The notes: generated by a model not told the origin, from the letters alone. A DNA stretch of 64,000 bases from Solirubrobacter pauli (GCF_003633755.1 NZ_RBIL01000002.1:372001-436000), one strand, 5' to 3'. Counted from the stretch's first letter, positions 42,388-51,153 are shown. A program made the numbers and translations.

Positions 42388-43185
42388 GTGAAGCTCGTTA
42401 GGAGTCGGCTGGTCGCCGGCGCCCTCGGCCTGGCCGTCGCGGGGACCGCGACCGGCAGCGTCATCGCCCGCGCGGACGAGTCCGCTCCGGTGGCGAAGGC
42501 CACGCAGCAGGGCGGCGTGTCGATCACGCCCGCTCTCGTCGAGAAGACGGCCAAGCGCGGCGCAGTCGGCACGATCACGATCAAGAACACCACCAAGGAC
42601 ACCATGCGCGTCACGGTCAACGTGCGCCCGTGGATCCAGAACCGCAACAACGGCTCGGTGGTCCTGAACACGAAGGCGAGCCTCGCTCCGTACGTGCGGG
42701 CGACGCCGCAGTCGTTCAACCTGCCGCCCGGCGAGCGTCGCGTGACGTTCAACATGCGCCGCATGACCGCCTCCGGCTCGCTGTACGCCGGCTTCCAGGT
42801 GTTCGCCAAGCAGGTGAAGGCCAAGGCCCGCAACGGCATCGTGCCGCAGTGGGACCTGCGCGGGAAGATGCGCCTGAACCCGGCGCGCAAGAACCCGAAC
42901 CTGCGCATCGGCGCGACCGACGTGGCCGGCCGCGGCAACAACCGCTCGCTCATCCTCGCGGTCCGCAACACGGGCAACACGCTGGACCCGGTCGGCGGCA
43001 CGGTCTCGATCACGGGCCCGACGCGCCGCAACGCCACGATCCCGCAGGTCGGCATCGTCCCGGGCCAGGTCGTCTACCTCAACGGTGGCGCGCTGCGCGG
43101 CATGAAGGCCGGCAACTACACCGCCACGTGGGCCGTCACCATCGGCGGCAAGCGCTTCAACGTCAAGCGGACGTTCAAGCTCTAA
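42388..43185 (+). CDS. Secreted beta-sandwich protein (DUF916-like), paralogue B
   Basis: A 265-residue exported protein with signal peptide (LVAGALGLAVAGTATGSVIARA). The N-terminal domain has VSITPALVEKTAKRGAVGTI and TMRVTVNVRPWIQ; the second domain has VRNTGNTLDPVGGTVSITG, matching paralogue A (40994). GTG 42388 is preceded by AAGGAG eight bases upstream. Strongly basic throughout, consistent with binding to wall polymers. It is followed after five bases by the BlaI-like repressor gene. Confidence 0.78.
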   Translation: MKLVRSRLVAGALGLAVAGTATGSVIARADESAPVAKATQQGGVSITPALVEKTAKRGAVGTITIKNTTKDTMRVTVNVRPWIQNRNNGSVVLNTKASLAPYVRATPQSFNLPPGERRVTFNMRRMTASGSLYAGFQVFAKQVKAKARNGIVPQWDLRGKMRLNPARKNPNLRIGATDVAGRGNNRSLILAVRNTGNTLDPVGGTVSITGPTRRNATIPQVGIVPGQVVYLNGGALRGMKAGNYTATWAVTIGGKRFNVKRTFKL

Positions 43186-43190
43186 GCACC

Positions 43191-43571
43191 ATGGCCGCGC
43201 CCCCACCTCTGCACGAGCTCGAGACCGAGATCATGGAGGAGATGTGGGGGCGCGCCGAGGCCACCGTGCGGGACGTGCAGGTGGCGCTCAACGCGCGCAG
43301 CGAGAAGACGCGCGCGTACACGACCCTGCTGACCGTGATGACGCGGCTGGACTCCAAGGGCCTGCTGGTCCGTCGTCGCGAAGGCCGCGTCGACGTCTAC
43401 TCGGCGGCGCTCCCGCGCGACGAGTACTTCGCGGCGCGGGCCGAGGCGTCGGTCGAGGCCCTCGTCGAGGACTTCGGCGATCTCGCGCTCGCGCACTTCG
43501 CCCGCCACATCTACGGCCTCGATCCGCAGCGGTTGGAGACGCTCCGCCGCATCGCCGACAGCGGTGACTGA
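43191..43571 (+). CDS. BlaI/MecI/CopY family repressor
   Basis: A 126-residue winged-helix repressor: HTH at residues 5-75 (LHELETEIMEEMWG, VRDVQVALNAR, YTTLLTVMTRLDSKGLL) and a short dimerisation tail. In BlaI systems, cleavage by a BlaR1/MecR1 metalloprotease lifts repression; the next gene encodes such an M56 protein and overlaps by eight bases. Its target may be the upstream secreted-protein genes, since it lies five bases after them; that is inference. Confidence 0.9.
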   Translation: MAAPPPLHELETEIMEEMWGRAEATVRDVQVALNARSEKTRAYTTLLTVMTRLDSKGLLVRRREGRVDVYSAALPRDEYFAARAEASVEALVEDFGDLALAHFARHIYGLDPQRLETLRRIADSGD

Positions 43572-44457
43572 GACGCGGGGCTTGCGGCGGGCCGAGTTCG
43601 CGGTCGCCGCGTTCGGGCTCACCACGTTCCTGCTCGCGCTGCTGTACGTGATCGACGCGTTCCGCTTCCACGGCGGGGCGATGCTGCACCCGCTCACGGA
43701 GGACATCCCGAACGGCGTGTTCCACGGTCGCGAGCTGGCCCTGCTCGCCCTGCTGGCGTTCGACGGGTTCGCCTTCACGCGGGCGGCACGATCGCTGCGC
43801 CGCGGCGTCGTCGCGCACCGGCGCCTGGCGGCCCGGCTGCCGGTCATCGGCACGCGCACGGTCGGCGGACGCGAGGTGGCGATCGTCCCGGGCGCGGCGC
43901 CGCGCGCGTTCTGCTCCGGGCTGCTCCGGCCGCGCGTGTACCTGTCCGAGGGCGCCGTGGCGTTGCTCGGGCCACGCGAGCTCGCCGCGGTGGTCGCGCA
44001 CGAGGGCCATCATGCCGACCGCCGTGACCCGCTCCGGCTGCTGGTCGCCCGGGCGATCGGCGAGGCGTACTCGCTCCGCACGCTGCCCCGCCGCGAGCAG
44101 GCCCTCTCCGAGCTGGCGGCGGACGCGGCCGCGGTCCGGCGGGGAGGCGCGGCGCCGCTCGCGTCGGCGCTCCTGGCGTTCCCCGGCGGCATCGCTCCCG
44201 AGCGCGTGGACCGGCTCGCCGGCGCGGCCCCCGGGTACGAGGTGTCCAACGGGATGCTCGCCGCCGCGGCGGTCGTGCTGGCCGTGCTGGTGGCGGCCAT
44301 CGGCGCCGAGCTGCTGGTGCCGGGGCACCCGAGCTTCTGCCTGCCGCTCGCGTCCGCGCCCGGATGGCTCCTGGTCGCGGTCCTCGCGCGGCTGGTGGCG
44401 ATGGGACCCGCGTGGCTCGGCTGGCGCCGAGCCGCCGCGTTCCTCAGCCCGGCCTGA
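43564..44457 (+). CDS. M56 family (BlaR1-like) membrane metalloprotease
   Basis: A 297-residue membrane protease with a zinc motif HEGHH near residue 148 in VVAHEGHHADRRDPL. Transmembrane helices lie near residues 15-33, 60-75, 237-258 and 265-282. It lacks the extracellular penicillin-binding sensor of BlaR1, so the inducer is not a beta-lactam sensed in the usual way. GTG 43564 overlaps the BlaI-like gene. The pair forms a signal-transduction switch of the BlaR/BlaI kind. Confidence 0.88.
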   Translation: MTETRGLRRAEFAVAAFGLTTFLLALLYVIDAFRFHGGAMLHPLTEDIPNGVFHGRELALLALLAFDGFAFTRAARSLRRGVVAHRRLAARLPVIGTRTVGGREVAIVPGAAPRAFCSGLLRPRVYLSEGAVALLGPRELAAVVAHEGHHADRRDPLRLLVARAIGEAYSLRTLPRREQALSELAADAAAVRRGGAAPLASALLAFPGGIAPERVDRLAGAAPGYEVSNGMLAAAAVVLAVLVAAIGAELLVPGHPSFCLPLASAPGWLLVAVLARLVAMGPAWLGWRRAAAFLSPA

Positions 44458-45627
44458 TCAGCCGCGCTTCTTCTTCTCGCAGTCCGCCGCGACCTTCACC
44501 CGCGCGCGGTTGCCCTTGAACTTGGACACGATCACCGTGTCGTTGCCCGGACCGCAGGAGATCCGTGCGCGGCCGCTGGCCGTGATCGCGTAGATCGTGT
44601 CGTCGTCGGGGCCGGCGTCGACGATCGTGTTCTTGCCGGCGATCCGGATGTTGTCGGCGCCGTTGCCGCCGAAGATCGTCGACGTGGTGCCGTTGCCCTG
44701 CAGGAAGTCGTTGCCGTCGCCGCCGAGGATCCGGTTCTTGCCGCGGCCGCCGTAGACGGTGTCGTCGCCGGGGCCGGCGTCGAGCAGGTCGCTCTGCTTG
44801 CCCGCCTTGCCGCTGTGCCGGGCGTCGCCCCAGAGGACGTCGTTGCCCGCGTGCCCGTAGAGGGTGTTGGAGCCGCCCTGGCCGTTGAGGCGGTCATTGC
44901 GGTCGGTGCCGTTCTTGGTGCCGTTGCCCGACCAGGTGATGCCGCGCGTGGGGTCACGCTCGGCGGCGAGGTCGATCACGTTTTCGCAGTTGGGCTGGGC
45001 GGCGAGGAGCTTGCGGTTCGTGCGGCCCATCGGCGCGGGCGTGTTGTAGACGGTGTCGTAGCCGTCGCCGCAGTCGATGCTCTTGATCGCGCTCGGCGGG
45101 TCCGAGTTGAGGTGGATGATGTCGTCGCCGGGGCCGGCGTCGATCCGGTCCGGGCCGGTGTCCGAGAAGATCGTGTCGTTGCCGTTGCCGCCGTTGATGT
45201 CGTCGCCGCCGCTGCCGCCGTCGAGGGTGTCGTTGCCGTCGCCGCCGTTGAGCACGTCGGGCGCCTCGTTGCCCTCGAGGTTGTCGTCGCCCGGGCCACC
45301 CAGCAGCGTGTCGTGGCCGAAGCCGCCGAGGCCCTGGTCGTTGCCGTCCTCACCGATCAGGCGGTCGTCGCCCGAGCCGCCGTTCATGTTGTCGTTGCCC
45401 GCTCCGCCGTAGAGCTCGTCCGGGCCGGTGTCGCCGGTCAGCACGTCGTCGCCGCCGAGACCGCGGATGGTGTCGCGGCCGCCGAGGCCGTTGATCACGT
45501 CAGGGCCTTCGGTGCCGGTGAGCCGCTCGGCGGCACCAGAACCCACGATGTTCTTTGCGAACGCGGTCGTGGCGAAGACGAGCGCTCCAGCGATGGCGAG
45601 GGCCAACAACGTACGGATTTTGGACAC
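44458..45627 (-). CDS. Secreted calcium-binding RTX-repeat protein
   Basis: A 389-residue exported protein: signal peptide 1-24 (GALVFATTAFA), then many nonapeptide repeats GGxGxDxhx (for example LGGRDTIRG, YGGAGNDNMN, LDGGSGGDD) in two blocks (about 30-170 and 230-330) forming parallel beta-rolls that bind Ca2+. Two Cys-containing segments lie between them. It ends with a basic tail (KKKRG). No catalytic domain is present, so it is probably structural. GTG 45627 follows AAAGGATG. It converges with the M56 gene, the stops being directly adjacent. Confidence 0.92.
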   Translation of the reverse strand: MSKIRTLLALAIAGALVFATTAFAKNIVGSGAAERLTGTEGPDVINGLGGRDTIRGLGGDDVLTGDTGPDELYGGAGNDNMNGGSGDDRLIGEDGNDQGLGGFGHDTLLGGPGDDNLEGNEAPDVLNGGDGNDTLDGGSGGDDINGGNGNDTIFSDTGPDRIDAGPGDDIIHLNSDPPSAIKSIDCGDGYDTVYNTPAPMGRTNRKLLAAQPNCENVIDLAAERDPTRGITWSGNGTKNGTDRNDRLNGQGGSNTLYGHAGNDVLWGDARHSGKAGKQSDLLDAGPGDDTVYGGRGKNRILGGDGNDFLQGNGTTSTIFGGNGADNIRIAGKNTIVDAGPDDDTIYAITASGRARISCGPGNDTVIVSKFKGNRARVKVAADCEKKKRG

Positions 45628-45710
45628 AGATCATCCTTTGCCCGGAGCGTCCAGGCGGTTAACGAGAGAAGGGCGCCAAGTATGGCGGCTGGGCTTGCCA
45701 TGCTGCCGGT

Positions 45711-46250
45711 ATGAGCGAGGCTTCAGTCGAGCCGATCGCCCGCGCGGAGCACCCGCTCCCCGCCGGCACCCGGATCGGTCACGTCCATCTCCGCACTGCG
45801 GACATCGACCGCGTGCGTGACTTCTACGTCGGCGTCCTGGGGTTCGACGTCATCACCGAGCTGCGGGACGTCCCGGGCTGGGGGACCACCGGTGACGCCC
45901 TGTTCCTGAGCGCCGGCGGCTATCACCACCACCTGGGGTTCAACACCTGGAAGTCGGCGGGTGGCCCGCCGCAGCCCGACGGGGTCTGCGGCCTGCACCA
46001 CGTCGCGATCCTGTTCCCCACCCGCGCGGACCTGGCGAACGTCGTCCGCCGGTTGATCGCGGTCGACTGGCCGCTGCGCCAGCTCGCCGACCACGGCACC
46101 CACGAGGCCGTCTACATCTCCGACCCCGACGGCAACGACCTCGAGCTCTACTGGGACCGGCCGTTCGACGAGTGGCCACGCACGGAGGCGGGGCACCTCG
46201 CCTTCGCGGGCGGCGAGCTGGACCTCGACGACCTGCTGGCTACGACGTGA
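45711..46250 (+). CDS. VOC family dioxygenase-like protein (CatE type)
   Basis: A 179-residue vicinal-oxygen-chelate protein. Metal-ligand candidates are His in IGHVHLRT (about residue 24-26), His in GLHHVAIL near 95, and Glu in DLELYWDRP near 143. This pattern matches catechol-2,3-dioxygenase-like or glyoxalase-like single-domain proteins. The starting ATG is 83 bases from the divergent RTX gene. Eleven bases of its end overlap the convergent asparaginase gene. The substrate is unknown. Confidence 0.88.
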   Translation: MSEASVEPIARAEHPLPAGTRIGHVHLRTADIDRVRDFYVGVLGFDVITELRDVPGWGTTGDALFLSAGGYHHHLGFNTWKSAGGPPQPDGVCGLHHVAILFPTRADLANVVRRLIAVDWPLRQLADHGTHEAVYISDPDGNDLELYWDRPFDEWPRTEAGHLAFAGGELDLDDLLATT

Positions 46251-47259
46251 GCTCGCCGGCGAGGTCGGAGGCGAACAGCCGCCGCACCTCGTCGGACGGA
46301 TGGCCCTCGGAGAGCAGGACGACGAGCTTCGCGTACGCGGCCTCGGTGGTCATGTCCAGCCCGCCGACCGCGCCCGCCTCGATCAGCGGGGCGCTCGTGG
46401 CGTAGGCGGTCAGGTCCACGCGCCCGTCGACGCACTGGGAGACCACGCCGACGACGACGCCGCGCTCCGTTCCTCGCCGCAGCGCCTCGAGCAACCCGCC
46501 GTCGTGCGCGGGCAGCGTACCGGCGCCGTAGGCCTCCAGGATCAGCCCGCGCGCGGGCGCCGCCATGGCCGCCTCGAGCAGGCTCGCCGGCATGCCCGGG
46601 TACAGCCGCAGCAGGTTGACCGGCGCGTTCAGGTCCATGGGCAGCCCGACCGCACCCGACGGGTGGCCGAGCAGCCGCTTCTCGTCGACCGCGATCTCCA
46701 CGCCCGCCATCCCCAGTGGCGGCAGGTTGGGCGAGGTGAAAGCCTCGAACCCGGACGCGCTCGCCTTGACGGTGCGGCAGCCGCGCAGGATGTGGGAGCC
46801 GAACACGAGGCACACCTCGTGCACCTCCTCACGGGCCGCGACGAGGATCGCCGTGAGCAGGTTCTGCCGCCCGTCGCTCCGGAGCACGCCGAGCGGGATC
46901 TGGCTGCCGGTGACCACGACCGGCTTGGCCAGCCCGCGCAGCAGGAAGGCGAGCGCCGAGGCGGTGTAGGCCATCGTGTCCGTGCCGTGCAGCACGACGA
47001 AGCCGTCGTAGTGGTGGCGGTGCTCCACGATGTCGCGGGCGATCCGCAGCCAGTCGGCCGGGAGGGCGTTGGCCGAGTCCAGCAACGGCTCGTACTCGCG
47101 GATGTGCAGCTTCGGGACCTCGGCCGAGTGGAACTCCGGCCGGTCGTGGATCTGCTCGGTGAGGTGGCCCGGAACGGGCGCGTAGCCGTTGTCGGTCGGC
47201 TTCATGCCGATCGTGCCGCCGACGTAGGCGACGTAGATGCGCTTGCGGCCGAAGATCAT
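46240..47259 (-). CDS. Type I L-asparaginase
   Basis: A 339-residue asparaginase of the AnsA type. Catalytic threonines are in YVGGTIGMKP (Thr16) and VVLHGTDTMAYTASAL (Thr-Asp pair near 93-94), with Lys in the GSQIP...RSDG region; SDGRQNLLTA is conserved. There is no signal peptide, so it is cytoplasmic. The start overlaps the PaaX-like gene stop by four bases, placing a hydrolase of Asn or a related amide under the same transcript as the regulator of the divergent catabolic operon. Confidence 0.93.
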   Translation of the reverse strand: MIFGRKRIYVAYVGGTIGMKPTDNGYAPVPGHLTEQIHDRPEFHSAEVPKLHIREYEPLLDSANALPADWLRIARDIVEHRHHYDGFVVLHGTDTMAYTASALAFLLRGLAKPVVVTGSQIPLGVLRSDGRQNLLTAILVAAREEVHEVCLVFGSHILRGCRTVKASASGFEAFTSPNLPPLGMAGVEIAVDEKRLLGHPSGAVGLPMDLNAPVNLLRLYPGMPASLLEAAMAAPARGLILEAYGAGTLPAHDGGLLEALRRGTERGVVVGVVSQCVDGRVDLTAYATSAPLIEAGAVGGLDMTTEAAYAKLVVLLSEGHPSDEVRRLFASDLAGELTS

Positions 47260-48071
47260 GCGGGCACCAGGGTGTCGAAGTGCGCCTGCGCCGCGGGCGC
47301 CCAGCGCTCGTGGCGGTCACGGAACAGGTCGTGCGCCCGGCGGCGCGGCCAGTCGGCCGGCAGCAGGTCGTCGGGCAGGTCGGGGTCGATGAACGGGAAG
47401 CGCCGCCAAGCGTGCACGAGCGCCGTCTGGGCGGCGAAGCTCGCCGCGTCGCCGCGTGGGCGCAGCCGGGCGAAGTCCTCGATGAACTGCTCGTAGTGCT
47501 CGCGCAGGTCCGGCAGGTCCCACGCCTCGCCGATCACCCTCTCGGTGCCGCCGAGCGCCCCCAGCTCGGCGCGGAAGCTCAGCAGCTCCGCGGGCGCCTC
47601 CGCCTGGATCTCGCTCTCGCGGTCCACGTGCGGCGTGATCCACAGCCCGCCGCCCAGGCTGCCGAACCCCGCCCACGCGAGCTGGGTCGTCAGCCGGTGG
47701 CGCAGCTCACGGCGCTGCTCGGGCACGCGCAGGACGAGCAGCAGCCAGCGACCGTCCCAGCTCACCGGCCCGCCGAACCCGTAGATGCGCCGCGCGCCGA
47801 CGCGCAGCAGGTCCGCCGAGCGGGGCGTGAGTCGCATCCGCGAGCGCCGGCCGACGCGCTCGCTCTGGAGCCAGTCCTCACGCGCGGACCGGACGACGGC
47901 CTGGCGCGCGGCCGACGGGCTGAAGCCCAGCAGCTGCAGGCCGCCGATCAACGCCTCCTGCCAGGCGCCGTCGGGGCGGGGCAGCAGGAACTCGCCGAGC
48001 ACGGTCAGCAGGGTCGAGCGGGCGGCGGGAGCGCCGACCGAGCGGCGTCGAAGGACGTCGTCCACGGCCAC
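47256..48071 (-). CDS. PaaX family transcriptional regulator
   Basis: A 271-residue PaaX-like regulator: N-terminal winged helix (ARSTLLTVLGEFLLP, SAARQAVVRSAREDWLQ), central domain with WDGRWLLLVLRVPEQRR and a C-terminal domain (HAWRRFPFIDPDLPDDLLPADWPRRRA). PaaX repressors sense aryl-CoA or other CoA thioesters, classically phenylacetyl-CoA. The gene is divergent from a seven-gene operon containing an aryl-CoA ligase, with only 17 bases between starts, so it very probably controls both transcripts. GTG start at 48071. Confidence 0.93.
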   Translation of the reverse strand: MAVDDVLRRRSVGAPAARSTLLTVLGEFLLPRPDGAWQEALIGGLQLLGFSPSAARQAVVRSAREDWLQSERVGRRSRMRLTPRSADLLRVGARRIYGFGGPVSWDGRWLLLVLRVPEQRRELRHRLTTQLAWAGFGSLGGGLWITPHVDRESEIQAEAPAELLSFRAELGALGGTERVIGEAWDLPDLREHYEQFIEDFARLRPRGDAASFAAQTALVHAWRRFPFIDPDLPDDLLPADWPRRRAHDLFRDRHERWAPAAQAHFDTLVPA

Positions 48072-48076
48072 GAGGA

Positions 48077-48082
48077 TATGGT
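48077..48082 (+). promoter_or_regulatory. Candidate -10 box for a leaderless catabolic-operon mRNA
   Basis: TATGGT fits the TANNNT -10 consensus and ends seven bases before the ATG at 48089, so transcription would begin at the start codon. The gap between divergent starts is only 17 bases, leaving no room for a normal leader. No good -35 box is seen, as is common for activated or repressor-controlled actinobacterial promoters. Confidence 0.4.
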
Positions 48083-48088
48083 GCGGTC

Positions 48089-49693
48089 ATGGGCCAGGCG
48101 CTCGTCGGCGGCACCGTCGCCGACGTCTACACGGGCACATGGGTGCGCGCGAACGTCGAGTTCGACGACGGCGTCATCACCTATGTCGGCCCGCGCGAGC
48201 CCGCCGGTGAGGCCGTCGACATCACCGGCAAGCTGCTCGTGCCGGGCTACGTCGAGCCGCACACGCACCCGTGGTGCCTGTACTCGCCGACGTCGCTGCT
48301 CGAGGTGGCGGTGCCGGACGGGACCACCACGCTCGTGTACGACAACCTGTTCTTCTTCCTGTCCCACGGCGTGGACGGCCTGCGGGCGATCGTCGACCAG
48401 ATGCGGGCGGCGCCGGCGCACATCCGCTGGGTGGCGCGGATCTCGCCGCAGTCCGCCTACCCTGACGAGGCCGAGCGCTTCGCGATCGAGACGATCGCGC
48501 CGATGCTGTCGTGGCCGGAGGTGGTCGCCAGCGGCGAGATCACGAACTGGCCGTCGGTGGCGCGCGGCGACCCGCGGGTCGCCGCGGGGATCGCCGCGGC
48601 CAAGGCGGCGCGGCGGCGCGTCGAGGGCCACAACGCCGGCGCGTCCTACGACCGCCTCAACGAGCTCTCCCTCGCGGGGCTCTCCGCCGACCACGAGGCG
48701 ATCACCGCCGACGAGGCCCGTGACCGGCTCCGCTTGGGCATGTGGACGATGCTGCGCCAGTCCTCGCTGCGGCCCGACCTGCCGGCGCTGCTGGACGGCC
48801 TGCGCGACGTGCTCGGAAGCGCGCGCCGGCTGATGCTCACGACCGACGGCGCCACGCCGTCGTTCTACGCCGAGCGGGGCGTGATCGGCGGCGCGCTGCG
48901 GATCGCGAGCGAGCAGGGCGTCGAGCCGATGCGCGCGCTGCAGATGGCGACCATCGACCCGGCCACGTTCCTGGGGCTCGACGAGCGGCTCGGCGGAATC
49001 GCGCCCGGCCGCGCGGCGACGTTCAACGTGCTGCCCGAGCTGGGGGAGTGGCGGCCGGAGACGGTGTACGTGCGTGGCGAGGTGGTCGCGCGTGACGGCC
49101 GGCTGACCGCCGCGCTGCCCGAGCTGGCGTGGCCGGCCGGGCCAGGGCTGGCCGCGCCCGACGTCTCGCTGTTCGAGCCGCTGTCCGGCGTCCAGCCGGT
49201 CGCGCGCTACGAGTCGGCGGTGATCAACCGGCGCGTGGACCGAGCGGTGGAGCCGGGCGACGTGCACGCCGTGCTCGTCGGGCGGGACGGCTCATGGGCG
49301 ACGAAGGGCGTGGTGGAGGGATTCCTCGACGTCGACGGCTTCGCCACCACCGCGACCACGTCGCTCGAGCTGCTGGTGCTGGGGCGCGACCCGGCGGCGA
49401 TGGCGCGCGCGGCCGGGCGCGTCGCGGAGCTGGGCGGCGGGTTCGCCTTCGACGGCGGGTGGTCGGCACCGCTGGAGGTCGACGGCCTCATCTCCGCCGG
49501 AACGTTCGACACAACAGTTGCGATCGATAGTAGGCTGTCTGACGAGATGTCCCGCCACGGGTATCCGTTCCACGATCCGCTCTACAGCTTGCTGTTCGCG
49601 TCGGGAGACTTCCTCCCGGAGCTGCGGGTGACGCCGAGTGGGCTGCTGGAGGTGAAGTCGCGCGTGATCCTCGCCCCGCCGGTGCGGTCGTGA
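48089..49693 (+). CDS. Adenine-deaminase-like amidohydrolase with altered metal motif
   Basis: A 534-residue amidohydrolase of the adenine-deaminase (COG1001-like) architecture. The HxH metal motif is EPHTHPW near residue 57; the later segments match the family: VEGHNAGASYDRLNELSLAGLSADHE, TTDGATPSF and IDPATFLGLDERLGG, with the C-terminal LELLVLGRDPAAMARAAGRV. However, the DPHE motif that normally follows GTTT is replaced by YDNLFFF, removing conserved metal/catalytic residues. The substrate is therefore probably not adenine. It heads the operon and overlaps the CoA-ligase gene by four bases. Confidence 0.85.
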   Translation: MGQALVGGTVADVYTGTWVRANVEFDDGVITYVGPREPAGEAVDITGKLLVPGYVEPHTHPWCLYSPTSLLEVAVPDGTTTLVYDNLFFFLSHGVDGLRAIVDQMRAAPAHIRWVARISPQSAYPDEAERFAIETIAPMLSWPEVVASGEITNWPSVARGDPRVAAGIAAAKAARRRVEGHNAGASYDRLNELSLAGLSADHEAITADEARDRLRLGMWTMLRQSSLRPDLPALLDGLRDVLGSARRLMLTTDGATPSFYAERGVIGGALRIASEQGVEPMRALQMATIDPATFLGLDERLGGIAPGRAATFNVLPELGEWRPETVYVRGEVVARDGRLTAALPELAWPAGPGLAAPDVSLFEPLSGVQPVARYESAVINRRVDRAVEPGDVHAVLVGRDGSWATKGVVEGFLDVDGFATTATTSLELLVLGRDPAAMARAAGRVAELGGGFAFDGGWSAPLEVDGLISAGTFDTTVAIDSRLSDEMSRHGYPFHDPLYSLLFASGDFLPELRVTPSGLLEVKSRVILAPPVRS

Positions 49694-51153
49694 ACAACGC
49701 GGGGTTGCTGGTCGACCGCCGCCTGGACGCCGGTCACGGTGACAAGGTCGCGATCCGGTGCGCGGGTGAGTCGGTCACTTACACGCAGCTTCACGACGCG
49801 ATCTGCCGCGTGGGCAACGTGCTGGAAGGGCTCGGCGTCGGACGTGAGGATCGGGTGTTGATGATCCTCGACGACTCACCCACCTTCCCCGCGTTGTTCC
49901 TGGGTGCGATGCGGGCGGGGGCCGTGCCCGCGCCGGTCTCCTTCCTCGACACGACGGAGAACTTCGCCCACTACGCGCGCGACTCATACGCGAAGCTGAT
50001 CGTGGCCGAGGACGCGTTGGTCCAGCGGCTGCCCCCCGGGACGATGCCGCGCTCGCGCTTCGAAGCGCTGCTGGCCGAATCGCCGGGGGACCGCGCGCCC
50101 GCCGACACCCATCGCGACGACATGGCGTTCTGGCTGTTCAGCGGCGGATCGACCGGGTTCCCCAAGGGCGTCGTGCACCTGCACCACGACATCGAGTACA
50201 CGTGCGAGACGTACGCGAAGGAGATCCTTCGCATACAGGAGCACGACGTGACGTTCTCGTCGACCAAGCTCTACCACGCGTACGGGCTCGGCAACAACCT
50301 CACGTTCCCGTACTGGGTGGGCGCCACGACCGTGCTCCGGCCCGGCCGTCCGGACCCGCGGGGGCTGCTCGAGACCGCCGCCGCCGAGCGGCCGTCGCTG
50401 TTCTTCAGCGTGCCCACCCTATATGGCGCGATGGTCAACCTCGAGGACGCCTCGACGTTCGACCTCGGCTCGGTGCGGATGTGCGTGAGCGCGGCCGAGC
50501 CGCTCGCCCCCGAGGTGCTGCGGCGGTGGCAGCAGTGCTTCGGGTTGGACATCGTGGACGGCATCGGCTCCACCGAGCTACTGCACATCTACTGCTCGAA
50601 CCGGCCCGGCGACGTGCGCCCCGGCACGAGCGGCAAGCCGGTGCCGGGGTACGAGCTCGTCTTGCTCGACGAGGTGCACACACCGGTCGCCGACGGGCAG
50701 GTCGGCAACCTGTGGGTGCGAGGTGACTCGGCGCTCGCCTATTACTGGCACCAGCACGAGAAGACCAAGGCGGCGATCAGAGGTGATCTGTTCTTCACCG
50801 GTGACCGCTATCGGGTGAACGAGCAGGGTGACTACGTCTACGAGGGCCGCGCCGACGACATGATCAAGGTCGGCGGGCTGTGGGCGTCGCCGATCGAGAT
50901 CGAGAACGCCCTGGTCGAGCACCCGCGCGTGCTCGAGGCCGCCGCGGTCGGCGTGGACGCCGACTACACGACGCGCGTGAAGGCGTTCGTGATCGCGCGC
51001 GGCGATCCGGGCGACGACGGCCTGGTGGCCGAGCTGCAGGCGTGGTGCAAGGAGCGGCTGCGCCGCTACGAGTACCCACACTTCATCGAGTTCGTGGACG
51101 ATCTCCCGAAGACCCCGACCGGCAAGATCCAGCGCTACAAGCTCAGAGCATGA
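49690..51153 (+). CDS. Benzoate-CoA ligase family protein (ANL superfamily)
   Basis: A 487-residue AMP-forming acyl-CoA ligase. The P-loop-like motif is FSGGSTGFPKGVVH near residue 150; DGIGSTELLHIYCSN (motif A5) marks the benzoate-CoA ligase group; TGDRYRVNEQGDYVYEGRADDMIK and the catalytic PTGKIQRYKLR complete the set. It activates an aromatic or cyclic acid to its CoA thioester, the kind of effector PaaX-like regulators sense. GTG 49690 overlaps the preceding stop, and its own stop overlaps the next ATG (ATGA). Confidence 0.92.
   Translation: MNNAGLLVDRRLDAGHGDKVAIRCAGESVTYTQLHDAICRVGNVLEGLGVGREDRVLMILDDSPTFPALFLGAMRAGAVPAPVSFLDTTENFAHYARDSYAKLIVAEDALVQRLPPGTMPRSRFEALLAESPGDRAPADTHRDDMAFWLFSGGSTGFPKGVVHLHHDIEYTCETYAKEILRIQEHDVTFSSTKLYHAYGLGNNLTFPYWVGATTVLRPGRPDPRGLLETAAAERPSLFFSVPTLYGAMVNLEDASTFDLGSVRMCVSAAEPLAPEVLRRWQQCFGLDIVDGIGSTELLHIYCSNRPGDVRPGTSGKPVPGYELVLLDEVHTPVADGQVGNLWVRGDSALAYYWHQHEKTKAAIRGDLFFTGDRYRVNEQGDYVYEGRADDMIKVGGLWASPIEIENALVEHPRVLEAAAVGVDADYTTRVKAFVIARGDPGDDGLVAELQAWCKERLRRYEYPHFIEFVDDLPKTPTGKIQRYKLRA

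Noticed and set aside
44458-45627. Regularly spaced GTTGCCGTCGCCGCC-like DNA repeats suggesting a CRISPR-like array
   Set aside because: The repeats are the codons of the RTX nonapeptides; there are no constant repeats with unique spacers and no cas genes.
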